Shown here in pieces: positions 1 through 8,097 of a DNA stretch of 62,473 bases. The stretch is from an uncultured Pelagibacteraceae bacterium (GTDB taxonomy: Bacteria; Pseudomonadota; Alphaproteobacteria; Pelagibacterales; Pelagibacteraceae): assembly GCA_902629075.1 (NCBI GenBank), contig CACOPK010000007.1, forward strand, positions 1 to 62,473. The letters run 5' to 3'. Made by a program: the position numbers and the translations under genes. Every line of letters begins with the position of its first letter. The stretch's first letter is position 1. The notes below the pieces were generated by a model. The model saw only the letters and a program-made list of their open reading frames with translations, did no database searches and was not told the DNA's origin.

Positions 1-395
1 GAGGGTTAACTGGCAAAGGGTATCTTAAAGGTACACAAGGCTATCTAGACTTTTTGCCAGAAAAACATACAGATTTTATTTTTACATTGTTTTCAGAAGA
101 ATTTGGATTTACTGGTTCTGTTCTTCTTCTGTTTTTATATGCTTTTATAATTTTACGGATTTTATTGATTGGATCTAATTCAAGAAACTATTTTGGTAAG
201 TTTTTTTGCTATGGTTTTGCTATTTCAATATTTTTTTATATTTCAGTTAATATGTTAATGGTTTTGGGTATGTTGCCAATCGTTGGATCGCCTTTGCCAA
301 TCATGTCATATGGAGGTTCCTCAATGTTATCGATGATGATTGCTATTGGTATTGTTATGAGCACTAGAGTTTACTCAAGAGAAATTATTAATTAG
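1..395 (+). CDS. rodA: Rod shape-determining protein RodA, C-terminal part (5' truncated by window edge)
   Basis: This is the end of a SEDS-family (FtsW/RodA/SpoVE) peptidoglycan glycosyltransferase, an inner-membrane enzyme that polymerises lipid II in the elongation machinery together with PBP2. Reading is open from base 3 to the stop at 393-395, so the gene begins outside the window and the first ATG-like codon inside it (TTG at 54) is internal. The segment FLPEKHTDFIFTLFSEEFG is a hallmark RodA/FtsW loop. It is followed by three or more hydrophobic helices and the family motif GSPLPIMSYGGSSML near the C-terminus. RodA is preferred over FtsW because of the KGTQGYLDFLPE context. The spacing of 77 bases to the next gene suggests a transcription-unit boundary. 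Confidence 0.92.
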   Translation, partial: GLTGKGYLKGTQGYLDFLPEKHTDFIFTLFSEEFGFTGSVLLLFLYAFIILRILLIGSNSRNYFGKFFCYGFAISIFFYISVNMLMVLGMLPIVGSPLPIMSYGGSSMLSMMIAIGIVMSTRVYSREIIN

Positions 396-472
396 AATAA
401 TTCTTAAATACTACAATTCAAAAGTAACAATTTGTCACCTGATAAAAATATAAAATTTTAATAAATTACAGA

Positions 473-1720
473 ATGCAAAGAAAAGAAAAAATAGCAGTTA
501 TTGGAGCAGGAATCCAAGGCGTTTGTACAGCCTTATTTCTTCAGAAAAAAGGATTTAAAGTAACTTTATTTGATCGGGACGAACCAGGAAATGCTGCTTC
601 TTATGGTAACGCAGGACATTTTTCACCTTACGCTTCACTTCAATTAAATAGAACTGATATTTTGTCAGATGTTCCATCAATGCTTTTAAGCAGTCGTGGA
701 CCATTGGCTCTTAAATGGAATTATATACCTAAAATGATACCTTGGTTTACAAAGTTTGTACTAAATTCATCAAAGAAAAAAATGATGTATACAGCTAAAT
801 ATATGCATCAAATTTTAAACTTATCTTTAGAAGCTTTCGATGAACTATTTCAGGATATAGATTTAAATAGTTTGGTAGTTAATAATGGAATCATGTATGT
901 GTGGGAAAAAAAAGGACTTAAAAGTCGAGAGCTCGAGATAAACATTAGAAAAGAATTGGGAGTCGATCAACAAATACTAACCCAGAAAGAAATTCATGAT
1001 CTTGAACCTAATATAAAACCTTTTTACCATGGTGGTGTCTTTTATAAGTACGCAAAACATGCAAGAAACCCAAAGAAAATACTTATAAAATTATTTGAAA
1101 GCTTTCTAAATAATGGAGGTAAATTTTTAAAATTAAATATTAATGATTTAGATTTTGATGAAAAAAAACCTGTTCTAAGATCTGAAGCTCAACGTTTTTT
1201 ATTCGATAAACTTATTATTGCTTGCGGAGCTTTTTCAAAAAGATTAACAGACCAATTACATGAAAAGATTCCATTAGATACTGAGCGTGGTTATCATGTG
1301 CATTTCAAAAATCATGAAAATCTTTTATCAAGACCTGTTGTATGGTCAGACAGAGGTTTCGGAATTACACCAATGGAGCAAGGTTTAAGAGTAGTTGGAA
1401 CAGTTGAGTTTGGAGGTCTTAATAACCCTTTATCAAAATCCAGGGTAAAAAATCTAATTTTAAATGCAAAAGATATGATAGATGGTATTCCAAAAGATGA
1501 AGATCACGAAGATGAATGGTTAGGATTTCGACCGACTTTACCTGATTTTCTACCAGTAATCGGTCCATCAAAAAATTATGAGAACGTATACTATTCTTTT
1601 GGTCATCATCATCTTGGCTGGACTTTAGGCGCAATTTCAGGCAAAATAATCTCTAAAATGATTGCAGATGAAAAAACAAATTTAGATTTACAACCTTATA
1701 GTTCGGCAAGATTCTCTTAA
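473..1720 (+). CDS. FAD-dependent D-amino-acid dehydrogenase-like oxidoreductase (DadA family)
   Basis: This 415-residue protein belongs to the DAO superfamily of FAD oxidoreductases. The N-terminal dinucleotide-binding motif GAGIQG lies at residues 11-16, followed by the acidic FAD-ribose contact about 20 residues later (TLFDRD). The C-terminal half carries the FRPTLPDFLPVIGPS block and the FGHHHLGWTLGA block typical of DadA-like enzymes, which oxidatively deaminate D-amino acids or other small secondary amines and pass electrons to the respiratory chain. There is no signal peptide, so it acts at the inner face of the membrane or in the cytoplasm. It starts a compact run in which the next four genes follow within about 5 bases or overlap. 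The true substrate (D-amino acid, hydroxyproline-type or sarcosine-type) cannot be read from the sequence. Confidence 0.85.
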   Translation: MQRKEKIAVIGAGIQGVCTALFLQKKGFKVTLFDRDEPGNAASYGNAGHFSPYASLQLNRTDILSDVPSMLLSSRGPLALKWNYIPKMIPWFTKFVLNSSKKKMMYTAKYMHQILNLSLEAFDELFQDIDLNSLVVNNGIMYVWEKKGLKSRELEINIRKELGVDQQILTQKEIHDLEPNIKPFYHGGVFYKYAKHARNPKKILIKLFESFLNNGGKFLKLNINDLDFDEKKPVLRSEAQRFLFDKLIIACGAFSKRLTDQLHEKIPLDTERGYHVHFKNHENLLSRPVVWSDRGFGITPMEQGLRVVGTVEFGGLNNPLSKSRVKNLILNAKDMIDGIPKDEDHEDEWLGFRPTLPDFLPVIGPSKNYENVYYSFGHHHLGWTLGAISGKIISKMIADEKTNLDLQPYSSARFS

Positions 1721-1724
1721 TTCA

Positions 1725-2624
1725 GTGAGAAACAAAAAAAACTTAGCGTATATTTTATTAATATTAACCACTCTTTTCTGGTCAGGTAATTTTATAGTTG
1801 GTAAAGCCGCAAGCACATACTCAATTCCACCATTTTCACTAAATTTTTATAGGTGGTTATTTGCAGGATTAATACTATTACCTTTTACATTGAATGAAAT
1901 TATAAAAAAAAGAGATTATATTTTTAACAATTTGGGTTTTTTTATAATTTTAGGAATAACAAGTATAACTATATTTAATTCAACTGTTTATTACTCTTTA
2001 TATTACATGCAAGTAATCAGTGGAGTATTAATGATTTCGACAATACCTGTTTGGATAATGTTTATATCTTTTATTTTAGGTATTGAAAAAACAAATAAGT
2101 TTCAAATCTTTGGAGTAATTTTATCACTTTTAGGTGTTCTTTTTATTATAACCAAATCTGATTTAGAGGTTATTAAAAATTTAGCATTTAATAGAGGGGA
2201 TTTAATAATGGCATTGGGAATGTTTGCATGGGCGCTCTACTCAGCGTTACTTAAAAAAAAAACTTATGAGATTTCTCAAATAACTTTATTAGAGGTAGTA
2301 ATTATATCTGGTTTAATTTTTTTAATTCCAATTTATATTTTAGAAATGATTTTTGGGAATCAAATTGCATTAGGTAAGCCATTTATACTAACATTATCTT
2401 ATGTGGTTATATTTCCAGGTCTTGCCTCTTTCTTTTTTTGGATAAAAGGTATTAGTATTATTGGAGCAAATAGAGCTGGAGTTTTTTTACATCTTATGCC
2501 TGTATTTGGTTCAATTATGGCAATATTTCTTTTTAATGAAAAATTTATGTTCTACCATTTATTAGGAGCAATATTTATTATTGCAGGTATAACACTCTCA
2601 AATAAAAAAATTAAACATGCTTAA
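1725..2624 (+). CDS. EamA/DMT-superfamily permease
   Basis: A 299-residue integral membrane protein with about ten hydrophobic helices arranged as two EamA repeats, the drug/metabolite transporter layout seen in RhaT- and YdcZ-like exporters. The first repeat begins with the common motif TLFWSGNFIVGKA and the second with the block GDLIMALGMFAWALYSALLKK. The start is a GTG only 4 bases after the upstream stop, which fits translational coupling. Its 3' end overlaps the next gene by 8 bases. Substrates of this family vary widely (amino acids, nucleotide sugars, small metabolites). Placement between an amino-acid-type oxidoreductase and a 2-hydroxyacid dehydrogenase suggests a small organic or amino acid, but that is only inference. 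Confidence 0.85.
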   Translation: MRNKKNLAYILLILTTLFWSGNFIVGKAASTYSIPPFSLNFYRWLFAGLILLPFTLNEIIKKRDYIFNNLGFFIILGITSITIFNSTVYYSLYYMQVISGVLMISTIPVWIMFISFILGIEKTNKFQIFGVILSLLGVLFIITKSDLEVIKNLAFNRGDLIMALGMFAWALYSALLKKKTYEISQITLLEVVIISGLIFLIPIYILEMIFGNQIALGKPFILTLSYVVIFPGLASFFFWIKGISIIGANRAGVFLHLMPVFGSIMAIFLFNEKFMFYHLLGAIFIIAGITLSNKKIKHA

Positions 2625-3570
2625 GGTTGCAATATTAGATGATTACCAAAATGTTTCACAAGAATTTGTGGATCTAAAAAAATTATCTGGAAAATACGAA
2701 ATTAAAGTTTTTAGCGAACCTTTTTCTGATGAAAATGATGCTATAGAGCAATTAAAAGAATTTGAAGCTTTGTTAATAATGAGAGAAAGAACCAAAATTA
2801 CTTCAAGTTTAATAAACAATTTAAAAAATTTAAAATATATAATCACTAGTGGAATGAGAAATAAGGCAATTGATATTAATGCTGCAAAAAAAAGAAAAAT
2901 CATAGTTACAGGAACTGAAATAAATATTAATCCAACTTGTGAATTAACTTGGGCTTTAATATTGGGATTAGCTAGAAATTTTAAAACAGAAATAGATAAT
3001 ATGTACCAAGGTTATTGGCAAACAACAGTTGGAGTTGAGTTAAAAGGAAAAATATTGGGCTTAATTGGCTTAGGAAGAGTTGGTTCACAAGTTGCAAAAA
3101 TTGCTAAAGCATTTGGGATGCAAGTAATGGCATGGAGTGAGAATTTAGATTTAAATAAATGTACTGAATTAGAGGTTTTGCCCTCTAGTAAAGAAGACTT
3201 AATTAAGAACTCAGATTTTATTTCAATACATGTCCAAGGAGGAGAAAGATACAAAGATTGTATTACTTTAAATGAATTAGATAAAATGAAAAATACAGCA
3301 TTTCTAATTAATACATCGCGTGGGCCAATTATTAACGAAGATGATTTAATTATTGCATTATCAACAAATGTAATTGCTGGTGCAGGAATTGATGTTTACA
3401 ACAAAGAACCATTACCAGAAGGTCATAAATTAAGATTTGTTCAAAATGCTTTAATACTTCCACATCTTGGCTATGTAACATCCGAAAATTACTCAATTTT
3501 CTTCACTCAAATGATTGAAAATTTGGAAGCATGTGTTGAAGGAAAACCAATTAGATTAGTAGCAAACTAA
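2617..3570 (+). CDS. D-2-hydroxyacid dehydrogenase family protein
   Basis: A 317-residue NAD(P)-dependent D-isomer-specific 2-hydroxyacid dehydrogenase. The Rossmann motif GLGRVG is at residues 151-156 within a GKILGLIGLGRVGSQVA block. The catalytic triad of the family is visible: Arg in NTSRGPI, Glu in YNKEPLP and His in LPHLGY. The family interconverts 2-oxoacids and D-2-hydroxyacids (glycerate, phosphoglycerate and others). There is no ACT domain, so it is not a full-length SerA. The ATG overlaps the end of the EamA gene by 8 bases and the stop shares a base with the next start. Co-transcription with a DadA-like enzyme is consistent with reducing the 2-oxoacid made by deamination. Confidence 0.88.
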   Translation: MLKVAILDDYQNVSQEFVDLKKLSGKYEIKVFSEPFSDENDAIEQLKEFEALLIMRERTKITSSLINNLKNLKYIITSGMRNKAIDINAAKKRKIIVTGTEININPTCELTWALILGLARNFKTEIDNMYQGYWQTTVGVELKGKILGLIGLGRVGSQVAKIAKAFGMQVMAWSENLDLNKCTELEVLPSSKEDLIKNSDFISIHVQGGERYKDCITLNELDKMKNTAFLINTSRGPIINEDDLIIALSTNVIAGAGIDVYNKEPLPEGHKLRFVQNALILPHLGYVTSENYSIFFTQMIENLEACVEGKPIRLVAN

Positions 3571-4463
3571 TGGAGTTGCCTATAGTCAATCATCCTGACT
3601 ATGTCGCTAAAATTAATGACGACAATAAGTTTCCAATAAAAAAGTTTGGTGAATTAGCTAATTACCTGAAAGAAAAAAATATTGTAAAAAAATTTTTTAT
3701 TCCAAACCCATGTTCATTTGAAACATTAAATCAAGCTCATTCAAAAGATTACATAAATAATATTCAAAATAAAACTTTGGATCATTTAAGCCAAAAAAAA
3801 ATTGGCTTCCCATTAAATGATAGTATTGTGCAAAGATCATTTGTTGCAACAGGCGGCACAGTACTAGCCAGTAAACTTGCAATCAATTCTGGTTTAGCAT
3901 GTAATACAGCAGGAGGAAGTCATCATGCAAGTTTTAATGAAGGTGCTGGTTTTTGTGTTTTTAATGATGTAGCCGTAGGGGCTAGGTATTTACAAAAAAA
4001 GGGATATGCAAGAAAGATATTAATTTTAGATCTGGATGTTCATCAAGGAAATGGGACTGCAGATATTTTTAAGAATGATAATTCAGTTTTTACTTTTAGC
4101 ATGCATTGTAAATCTAATTATCCAGCAAAAAAGACTCAAAGCAACCTAGATGTAGAATTAGAGGAAAATCTTGAAGATCAAGAATACTTAGAAACGTTAA
4201 AGAAATATCTATTTGAATTAAATGAGGAAAGTTTTGATTTTGTATATTATATAGCAGGAGTTGATATTCATCATGAAGACAGATTGGGAAAATTAAAAAT
4301 CACTGATGAAGGCATAAAAACCAGAGATCAAATTGTAATTAATAATTTTCATCAAAAAAGGATACCTCTTTGCGGGGTATTAGGAGGAGGGTATAATAAA
4401 GATTTTAATAAATTAATTGAATTACATTCTATCTTGCATAAATCATGCGCTGAAATAATATAA
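3570..4463 (+). CDS. Histone-deacetylase-fold hydrolase (HDAC/acetoin-utilisation/acetylpolyamine amidohydrolase family)
   Basis: A 297-residue member of the zinc-dependent arginase-deacetylase superfamily. Visible motifs are the paired histidines and glycine-rich loop (GGSHHASFNEGAGFCVFND), the zinc ligands in LDLDVHQGNG and the distal Asp in AGVDIHHED. Bacterial relatives deacetylate acetylpolyamines or other small N-acetylated amines, or have unknown substrates. The last part (CGVLGGGYN) is the usual C-terminal glycine loop. The ATG overlaps the preceding stop by one base (TAATG), so it is probably co-translated with the 2-hydroxyacid dehydrogenase. The precise substrate is not inferable. 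The polyamine-type genes elsewhere in the window make acetylpolyamine a reasonable but unproven guess. Confidence 0.85.
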   Translation: MELPIVNHPDYVAKINDDNKFPIKKFGELANYLKEKNIVKKFFIPNPCSFETLNQAHSKDYINNIQNKTLDHLSQKKIGFPLNDSIVQRSFVATGGTVLASKLAINSGLACNTAGGSHHASFNEGAGFCVFNDVAVGARYLQKKGYARKILILDLDVHQGNGTADIFKNDNSVFTFSMHCKSNYPAKKTQSNLDVELEENLEDQEYLETLKKYLFELNEESFDFVYYIAGVDIHHEDRLGKLKITDEGIKTRDQIVINNFHQKRIPLCGVLGGGYNKDFNKLIELHSILHKSCAEII

Positions 4464-4467
4464 TTTT

Positions 4468-4839
4468 ATGAATAAAAAAAATCCAAATTTAACAGCAGAA
4501 CAAAAACTAGTATTTTTCGAGGAGGGCACAGAACCACCTGGCACTAGTGAATTAAATCATGAGAAAAGGGAAGGCTCATATTATTGTGCAAATTGTGATG
4601 TAAAACTATTTGATTCAGATGCAAAATATGAAAGTGGATCCGGATGGCCATCATTTTATCAATCATTGCCTGAAGTGTTTGAAACAAAAACAGATTATTT
4701 ATTAGGTTATGCAAGAACAGAATATCATTGTAAAAATTGTGGCGGTCATCATGGTCATATATTTGATGATGGACCTAAACCTACTGGTAAAAGATATTGT
4801 AATAATGGTGTTTGCTTAGTTTTTAAACTAAAGGATTAA
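4468..4839 (+). CDS. msrB: Peptide-methionine (R)-S-oxide reductase
   Basis: A 123-residue cytosolic MsrB that reduces methionine-R-sulfoxide in proteins using thioredoxin-type reductants. Two CxxC pairs for structural zinc are present (CANC and CKNC), together with the fold signature SGSGWPSF, the GHHGHIFDDGP loop and the C-terminal RYCNNGVCLVF block. In this block the cysteine after RY is the usual catalytic position, and a second cysteine follows five residues later. Length and architecture match free-standing bacterial MsrB. It begins 5 bases after the HDAC-like gene and ends immediately before the convergent grxC gene, so it closes the operon. A redox-repair role alongside glutaredoxin and the TlpA-like protein is plausible. 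Confidence 0.95.
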   Translation: MNKKNPNLTAEQKLVFFEEGTEPPGTSELNHEKREGSYYCANCDVKLFDSDAKYESGSGWPSFYQSLPEVFETKTDYLLGYARTEYHCKNCGGHHGHIFDDGPKPTGKRYCNNGVCLVFKLKD

Positions 4840-5094
4840 TTATTTAAGAAGATTATTCAACTCTCCATTTTTTTCTAATTCCCTTAACTCAACATAACCA
4901 CCAACATGGTGATCATCAAAAAATATTTGAGGTATAGTTCTCATGCCGTTAGCTTTTTTTATCATTTCATCTCTTAAACCAGCTTCTTTAGATATATCTA
5001 TTTCATTATAAGATAAGTTATTTCTCACTAATAATCTCTTTGCTGCTTCACAGAAATTACATAGCGGACCTGAATAAACAGTAATAGTTTTCAT
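4840..5094 (-). CDS. grxC: Glutaredoxin 3 with a CNFC active site
   Basis: An 84-residue glutaredoxin on the minus strand, running from the ATG at 5092-5094 to a stop that abuts the msrB stop with no spacer. The redox motif near the N-terminus is CNFC, rather than the common CPYC, followed by the conserved helix EAAKRLL. The GSH-binding TIPQIFFDDHHVGGYVEL segment, with the cis-proline and the GG(Y/C) element, is intact. The family reduces protein disulfides and glutathione mixed disulfides and can serve ribonucleotide reductase and MsrB-type enzymes. Replacement of the CPYC proline may alter redox potential or shift function towards monothiol or deglutathionylation chemistry. Confidence 0.92.
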   Translation of the reverse strand: MKTITVYSGPLCNFCEAAKRLLVRNNLSYNEIDISKEAGLRDEMIKKANGMRTIPQIFFDDHHVGGYVELRELEKNGELNNLLK

Positions 5095-5163
5095 GTGACT
5101 TATATAATTATAAATTTTTTTTTTTCCACTATATTTTTATCTTATTAATGCTATTAAAATTTT

Positions 5164-5679
5164 ATGAAATTAATAAACTATATAATAATTTTTAGTATTA
5201 TAGTTCTAAATGCTGCACTTGGAAAAGAAAAACCACCTTTTAAAAATATTTTAGTTCTTGATAAACCAAAAGTTTATAATGAAATTATTTTTCAAGATAG
5301 AGATGGCAATCAATTAGATTTAAACCTTATTAATACTGACGAATTGTATATTTTAAACTTCTGGGCAACTTGGTGTGCACCCTGTAAAGATGAAATGCCT
5401 TCTTTAGACAAACTCCAAGCAAAAGATGGAATTTATATTTTCCCAATCAATATGGAGGAAAAAAACTTAAAAAATACTGATAAATTTTATAAAGATTTAA
5501 ATATCAAAAATTTAAATACATATTTTGATAACGGATTAAAATTAGTTAAAGTTTTTACTTTAAGAGGAGTGCCAACAACTATTATTTTTAATAAAAATAA
5601 AGAAATGGTTGCTAGAATTTCAGGAAGTATAGATTTTGAAGATGAAAAATTTGTTTCCTGGTTATATTCAATTAAATAA
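5164..5679 (+). CDS. TlpA/ResA-like thioredoxin-fold protein, exported
   Basis: A 171-residue protein with an N-terminal hydrophobic segment (residues 4-19) acting as signal peptide or anchor and a thioredoxin fold. The active site WCAPC places the redox cysteines at residues 71 and 74, in the sequence NFWATWCAPC. The cis-proline region is RGVPTTIIF. Proteins of this type are periplasmic and membrane-facing, and typically reduce apocytochrome or CuA-site thiols or act in oxidative folding. It is divergent from grxC, and its 3' end overlaps the end of the convergent TIGR03643 gene by 8 bases. The partner protein is not apparent from the neighbourhood. Confidence 0.9.
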   Translation: MKLINYIIIFSIIVLNAALGKEKPPFKNILVLDKPKVYNEIIFQDRDGNQLDLNLINTDELYILNFWATWCAPCKDEMPSLDKLQAKDGIYIFPINMEEKNLKNTDKFYKDLNIKNLNTYFDNGLKLVKVFTLRGVPTTIIFNKNKEMVARISGSIDFEDEKFVSWLYSIK

Positions 5680-5965
5680 AGTAGTTTTTATTAATTTTTT
5701 TTCTTAAATTTTTTCTTTCCATCATAAATTTTTTTCTGTGTTTTATACTTTTTCTTTTTGCTCTTTCCCTCCAAAGTCTAAAAGATGATGGTTTCAAATT
5801 TCTTCTCATTATTTTGATCACGTCAGGTTCTGAATACCCAGTCTTTTTTTTTATTTCCTCAAATGTAACTCTATCTGCCCAAGCTGCCCAAATCACCCAA
5901 TCTGGACTCTTAACATTTGGCTCAGGATTTTTGACGCGGGTCTCTGGTATCTTTGATTTTTTCAT
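5672..5965 (-). CDS. TIGR03643/DUF2805 family small basic protein
   Basis: A 97-residue, strongly basic protein. The core WAAWADRVTFEEIKKKTGYSEPDVIKIMRRNLKPSSFRLWR fits the TIGR03643/DUF2805 family: a helical, helix-turn-helix-like segment followed by an Arg/Lys-rich C-terminal tail (about residues 65-95). Members are short proteins of unknown function, common in marine proteobacteria. The helix-turn-helix look and positive charge suggest nucleic-acid binding, but this is inference. It is convergent with the TlpA-like gene and overlaps its end by 8 bases. Confidence 0.75.
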   Translation of the reverse strand: MKKSKIPETRVKNPEPNVKSPDWVIWAAWADRVTFEEIKKKTGYSEPDVIKIMRRNLKPSSFRLWRERAKRKSIKHRKKFMMERKNLRKKINKNYFI

Positions 5966-6032
5966 GAAATTTAAATAAATCCCAAAAAAATCAATAATGC
6001 AAATTTAATTAGATGTGATATGTTATTTTTGT

Positions 6033-6081
6033 AGATAGTCCTTCTAAGCCATTTTTAGCTCCCGGTTAATTAGGACTATCT
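6033..6081 (+). promoter_or_regulatory. Leader hairpin just upstream of LysE-type gene (candidate cis-regulatory RNA or operator)
   Basis: AGATAGTCCT (6033-6042) and AGGACTATCT (6072-6081) form a perfect 10-bp inverted repeat enclosing 29 bases. Inside it AGCC (6047-6050) can pair with GGTT (6064-6067), including one G-U pair. CTAA (6044-6047) and TTAG (6055-6058) offer an alternative pairing. The stem ends 7 bases before the ATG at 6089, where the ribosome must bind, and there is no run of T after it, so it is not a simple terminator. It does not match a riboswitch class I can identify by eye. A translational switch or protein operator are both possible. Confidence 0.55.
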
Positions 6082-6088
6082 CTGAAAA

Positions 6089-6703
6089 ATGTTCCCCATA
6101 GAATTTATACTTTTTTTACAAATTATAATTTTTCTTTTTATAACTCCTGGAACTCCAAGAATAGTTATAATTTCTTATTCAATGAATTATGGTGTTAAGA
6201 ATTGTGTATGGACTGCACTAGGAGATGTTACAGCAAACTTCATACAGGCAACTTTAGTTATTTTTGTAATCGGCTCATTTTTCTCTGATCACCCATTATT
6301 TCTAAATACTTTTAAATGGATTGGTATTATTTATTTATGTTACCTAGCTTTTGATATTTATAAAAGTAGACCAAAAGATATAAATTCAAAAAATATTTTA
6401 TCAAAAAACTTTTTTTCTTTCTTTAAAGATGGTTTTTTAGTTGCAGGAACTAGTCCAAAGGCATGGATGTTTTTTCCATTTATATTTCCGCAGTTCATTG
6501 ATTTTTCTGGAAATTATGTTGTTCAATTTTTTATTTTAATTTCAACCTACATGATTTTAGATTTTATATCTTTAATTGGTTACGCTTTGCTTGCAAATAA
6601 ATTAATTACATGGATAAAAGCAAATCCTAGAGTAATTAATTCAATTTCAGCGTGTGTATTAATCATTATTGCAATTATTATTGCTGTGACTCAACAGTAT
6701 TAG
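6089..6703 (+). CDS. LysE/RhtB-family amino-acid exporter
   Basis: A 204-residue, six-helix inner-membrane protein of the LysE superfamily. The N-terminal block FLFITPGTPRIVIISYSMNYGVKN corresponds to the family signature (usually TPGPN near the end of helix 1), and the central FKDGFLVAGTSPKAWMFFPFIFPQF block corresponds to the conserved NPKA region. The family exports basic or neutral amino acids and their analogues. A perfect 10-bp hairpin ends 7 bases before its ATG and may regulate its translation. It stands alone, followed by the Liv importer whose gene starts 92 bases later. Exporter and importer side by side suggest management of intracellular amino-acid levels, although the exported compound is unknown. 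Confidence 0.82.
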   Translation: MFPIEFILFLQIIIFLFITPGTPRIVIISYSMNYGVKNCVWTALGDVTANFIQATLVIFVIGSFFSDHPLFLNTFKWIGIIYLCYLAFDIYKSRPKDINSKNILSKNFFSFFKDGFLVAGTSPKAWMFFPFIFPQFIDFSGNYVVQFFILISTYMILDFISLIGYALLANKLITWIKANPRVINSISACVLIIIAIIIAVTQQY

Positions 6704-6794
6704 CTTCTTTGAACACTTCACGTATACTTGAAAATAAAATATTTTTTATATTAAATATAAAATTAATAAATTTATTAAAAGGAGATAGAGAAAA

Positions 6795-8033
6795 ATGAAA
6801 ATAAAAAAAATTTTAATCACATTTTTTTCTGCAATAGCAATTTTATTTTCAACTTCAGTTATTTCTTTAGCTAAAGTAGTAGGAGATAAAATTATATTAG
6901 GTGCTGCAATTTCTTTAACAGGAAAATACTCATCTAATGGTGTTCATACTCAAAATGGATATAATATGGCCGTTGACAGAATAAACAGCATGGGAGGTGT
7001 TAAAGTTGGAGGAAAAACTTATAAATTTGACATTATTTATTATGATGATGAATCAAATCCTAAAAGAGCAGCTCAACTTGCAGAAAGATTAATTTCACAA
7101 GACGGTGTTGAGTTTATGCTTGGGCCTTATAGTTCAGGACTTACTAAAGCAATTGCACCTGTTACTGAAAAATATGGTGTTCCAATGGTTGAGGCTAATG
7201 GTGCTTCAAGATCATTATTTACAAAAGGGTATAAATATTTATTTGCGGTATTAGCTCCAGCAAATTTATATCTTGATGTAGCAATTGAAACAGCTGTTCA
7301 ATTAAACGGTGGTAAAGGTGTAAGAATTGCCCAGGCTTTTGAGCAAGATGCTTTCTCACAAGATGTTAGATTAGGTATTTTAGACGCGGCAGAGAGAACT
7401 GGTTCTGAAATCGTAATTGATGACAAACTACCAAAAGAACTAAATGATATGGCCGCAACTTTAGCAAAAGTTAAAGCTGTAAAACCTGATGTATTAGTAG
7501 TTTCTGGTCATACAAAGGGTGCATTAACTGCAATTAGACAAATAGCAGAAATGAAAGTTGATGTTCCAATGTTAGCAATGACACATTGTGATGCTGCTAA
7601 ACTTTCAAAACAGCATGGGAAAAATTCTCAGTATGCATTATGTGCATCTCAGTGGCATAAAACCCTAACTTATAAAGATGATTTCTTTAAAGATGGAATG
7701 ACATATGCTGCAGATTTTGAAAAAGAATTTGGTTATGATCCACCATATCAATCTGCAGAATCTTCAGCAGCTTTATTAGTATTCAAAGATGCTTTTGAAA
7801 GAGCAAACTCTTTCGATCAGAAAAAAGTTAGAGATGCTCTTGCGGCAACTAATATGCAAACATTCTATGGAAATATTAAATTTGCATCTGGTGGTCAAAA
7901 TGTTGACAAGCCAATGGTACTTTTCCAAGTAATGTGCGATGATGCAGGAAAATGTGAAAATAAAGTTGTAGCTCCATTAAAATGGGCCTCAGCTGAATTA
8001 ATTCACCCAATTCCTAAGTGGTCTGAAAGATAA
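6795..8033 (+). CDS. Branched-chain-amino-acid-type ABC transporter, periplasmic binding protein
   Basis: A 412-residue Peripla_BP_6 (LivK-like) solute receptor. Residues 1-27 form a Sec signal peptide (Lys-rich start, hydrophobic core, cleavage near SLAKV). The mature start IILGAAISLTGKYSSNG and the hinge segment FMLGPYSSGLTKAIAPVTEKYGVP are typical of the family, which binds Leu/Ile/Val, other amino acids, amides or urea-like compounds. A good ribosome-binding site (AAAAGGAGAT) precedes the ATG. An intrinsic terminator separates it from the membrane genes livHMGF, which start 65 bases downstream, so the receptor should be made in excess. The ligand is not deducible; co-location with azlCD favours a hydrophobic or branched amino acid. 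Confidence 0.9.
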   Translation: MKIKKILITFFSAIAILFSTSVISLAKVVGDKIILGAAISLTGKYSSNGVHTQNGYNMAVDRINSMGGVKVGGKTYKFDIIYYDDESNPKRAAQLAERLISQDGVEFMLGPYSSGLTKAIAPVTEKYGVPMVEANGASRSLFTKGYKYLFAVLAPANLYLDVAIETAVQLNGGKGVRIAQAFEQDAFSQDVRLGILDAAERTGSEIVIDDKLPKELNDMAATLAKVKAVKPDVLVVSGHTKGALTAIRQIAEMKVDVPMLAMTHCDAAKLSKQHGKNSQYALCASQWHKTLTYKDDFFKDGMTYAADFEKEFGYDPPYQSAESSAALLVFKDAFERANSFDQKKVRDALAATNMQTFYGNIKFASGGQNVDKPMVLFQVMCDDAGKCENKVVAPLKWASAELIHPIPKWSER

Positions 8034-8049
8034 AAGATAATTAACTTAT

Positions 8050-8080
8050 GCCCCCATAAATCTATGGGGGCATTTTTTTT
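8050..8080 (+). terminator. Rho-independent terminator/attenuator after the Liv binding protein
   Basis: The hairpin GCCCCCATA (8050-8058), loop AATC, TATGGGGGC (8063-8071) is a 9-bp GC-rich perfect stem followed by ATTTTTTTT (8072-8080). It lies between the binding-protein stop and the LivH ATG at 8098. It is therefore probably leaky, allowing high receptor and lower permease expression from one promoter. Confidence 0.9.
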
Positions 8081-8097
8081 ACAACTAAATTTTAAAA

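Noticed and set aside
5098..5163. Promoter-like A/T-rich sequences between grxC and the TlpA-like gene
   Set aside because: The background is so A/T-rich that TATAAT-like hexamers are expected by chance, and no partner -35 element was convincing.
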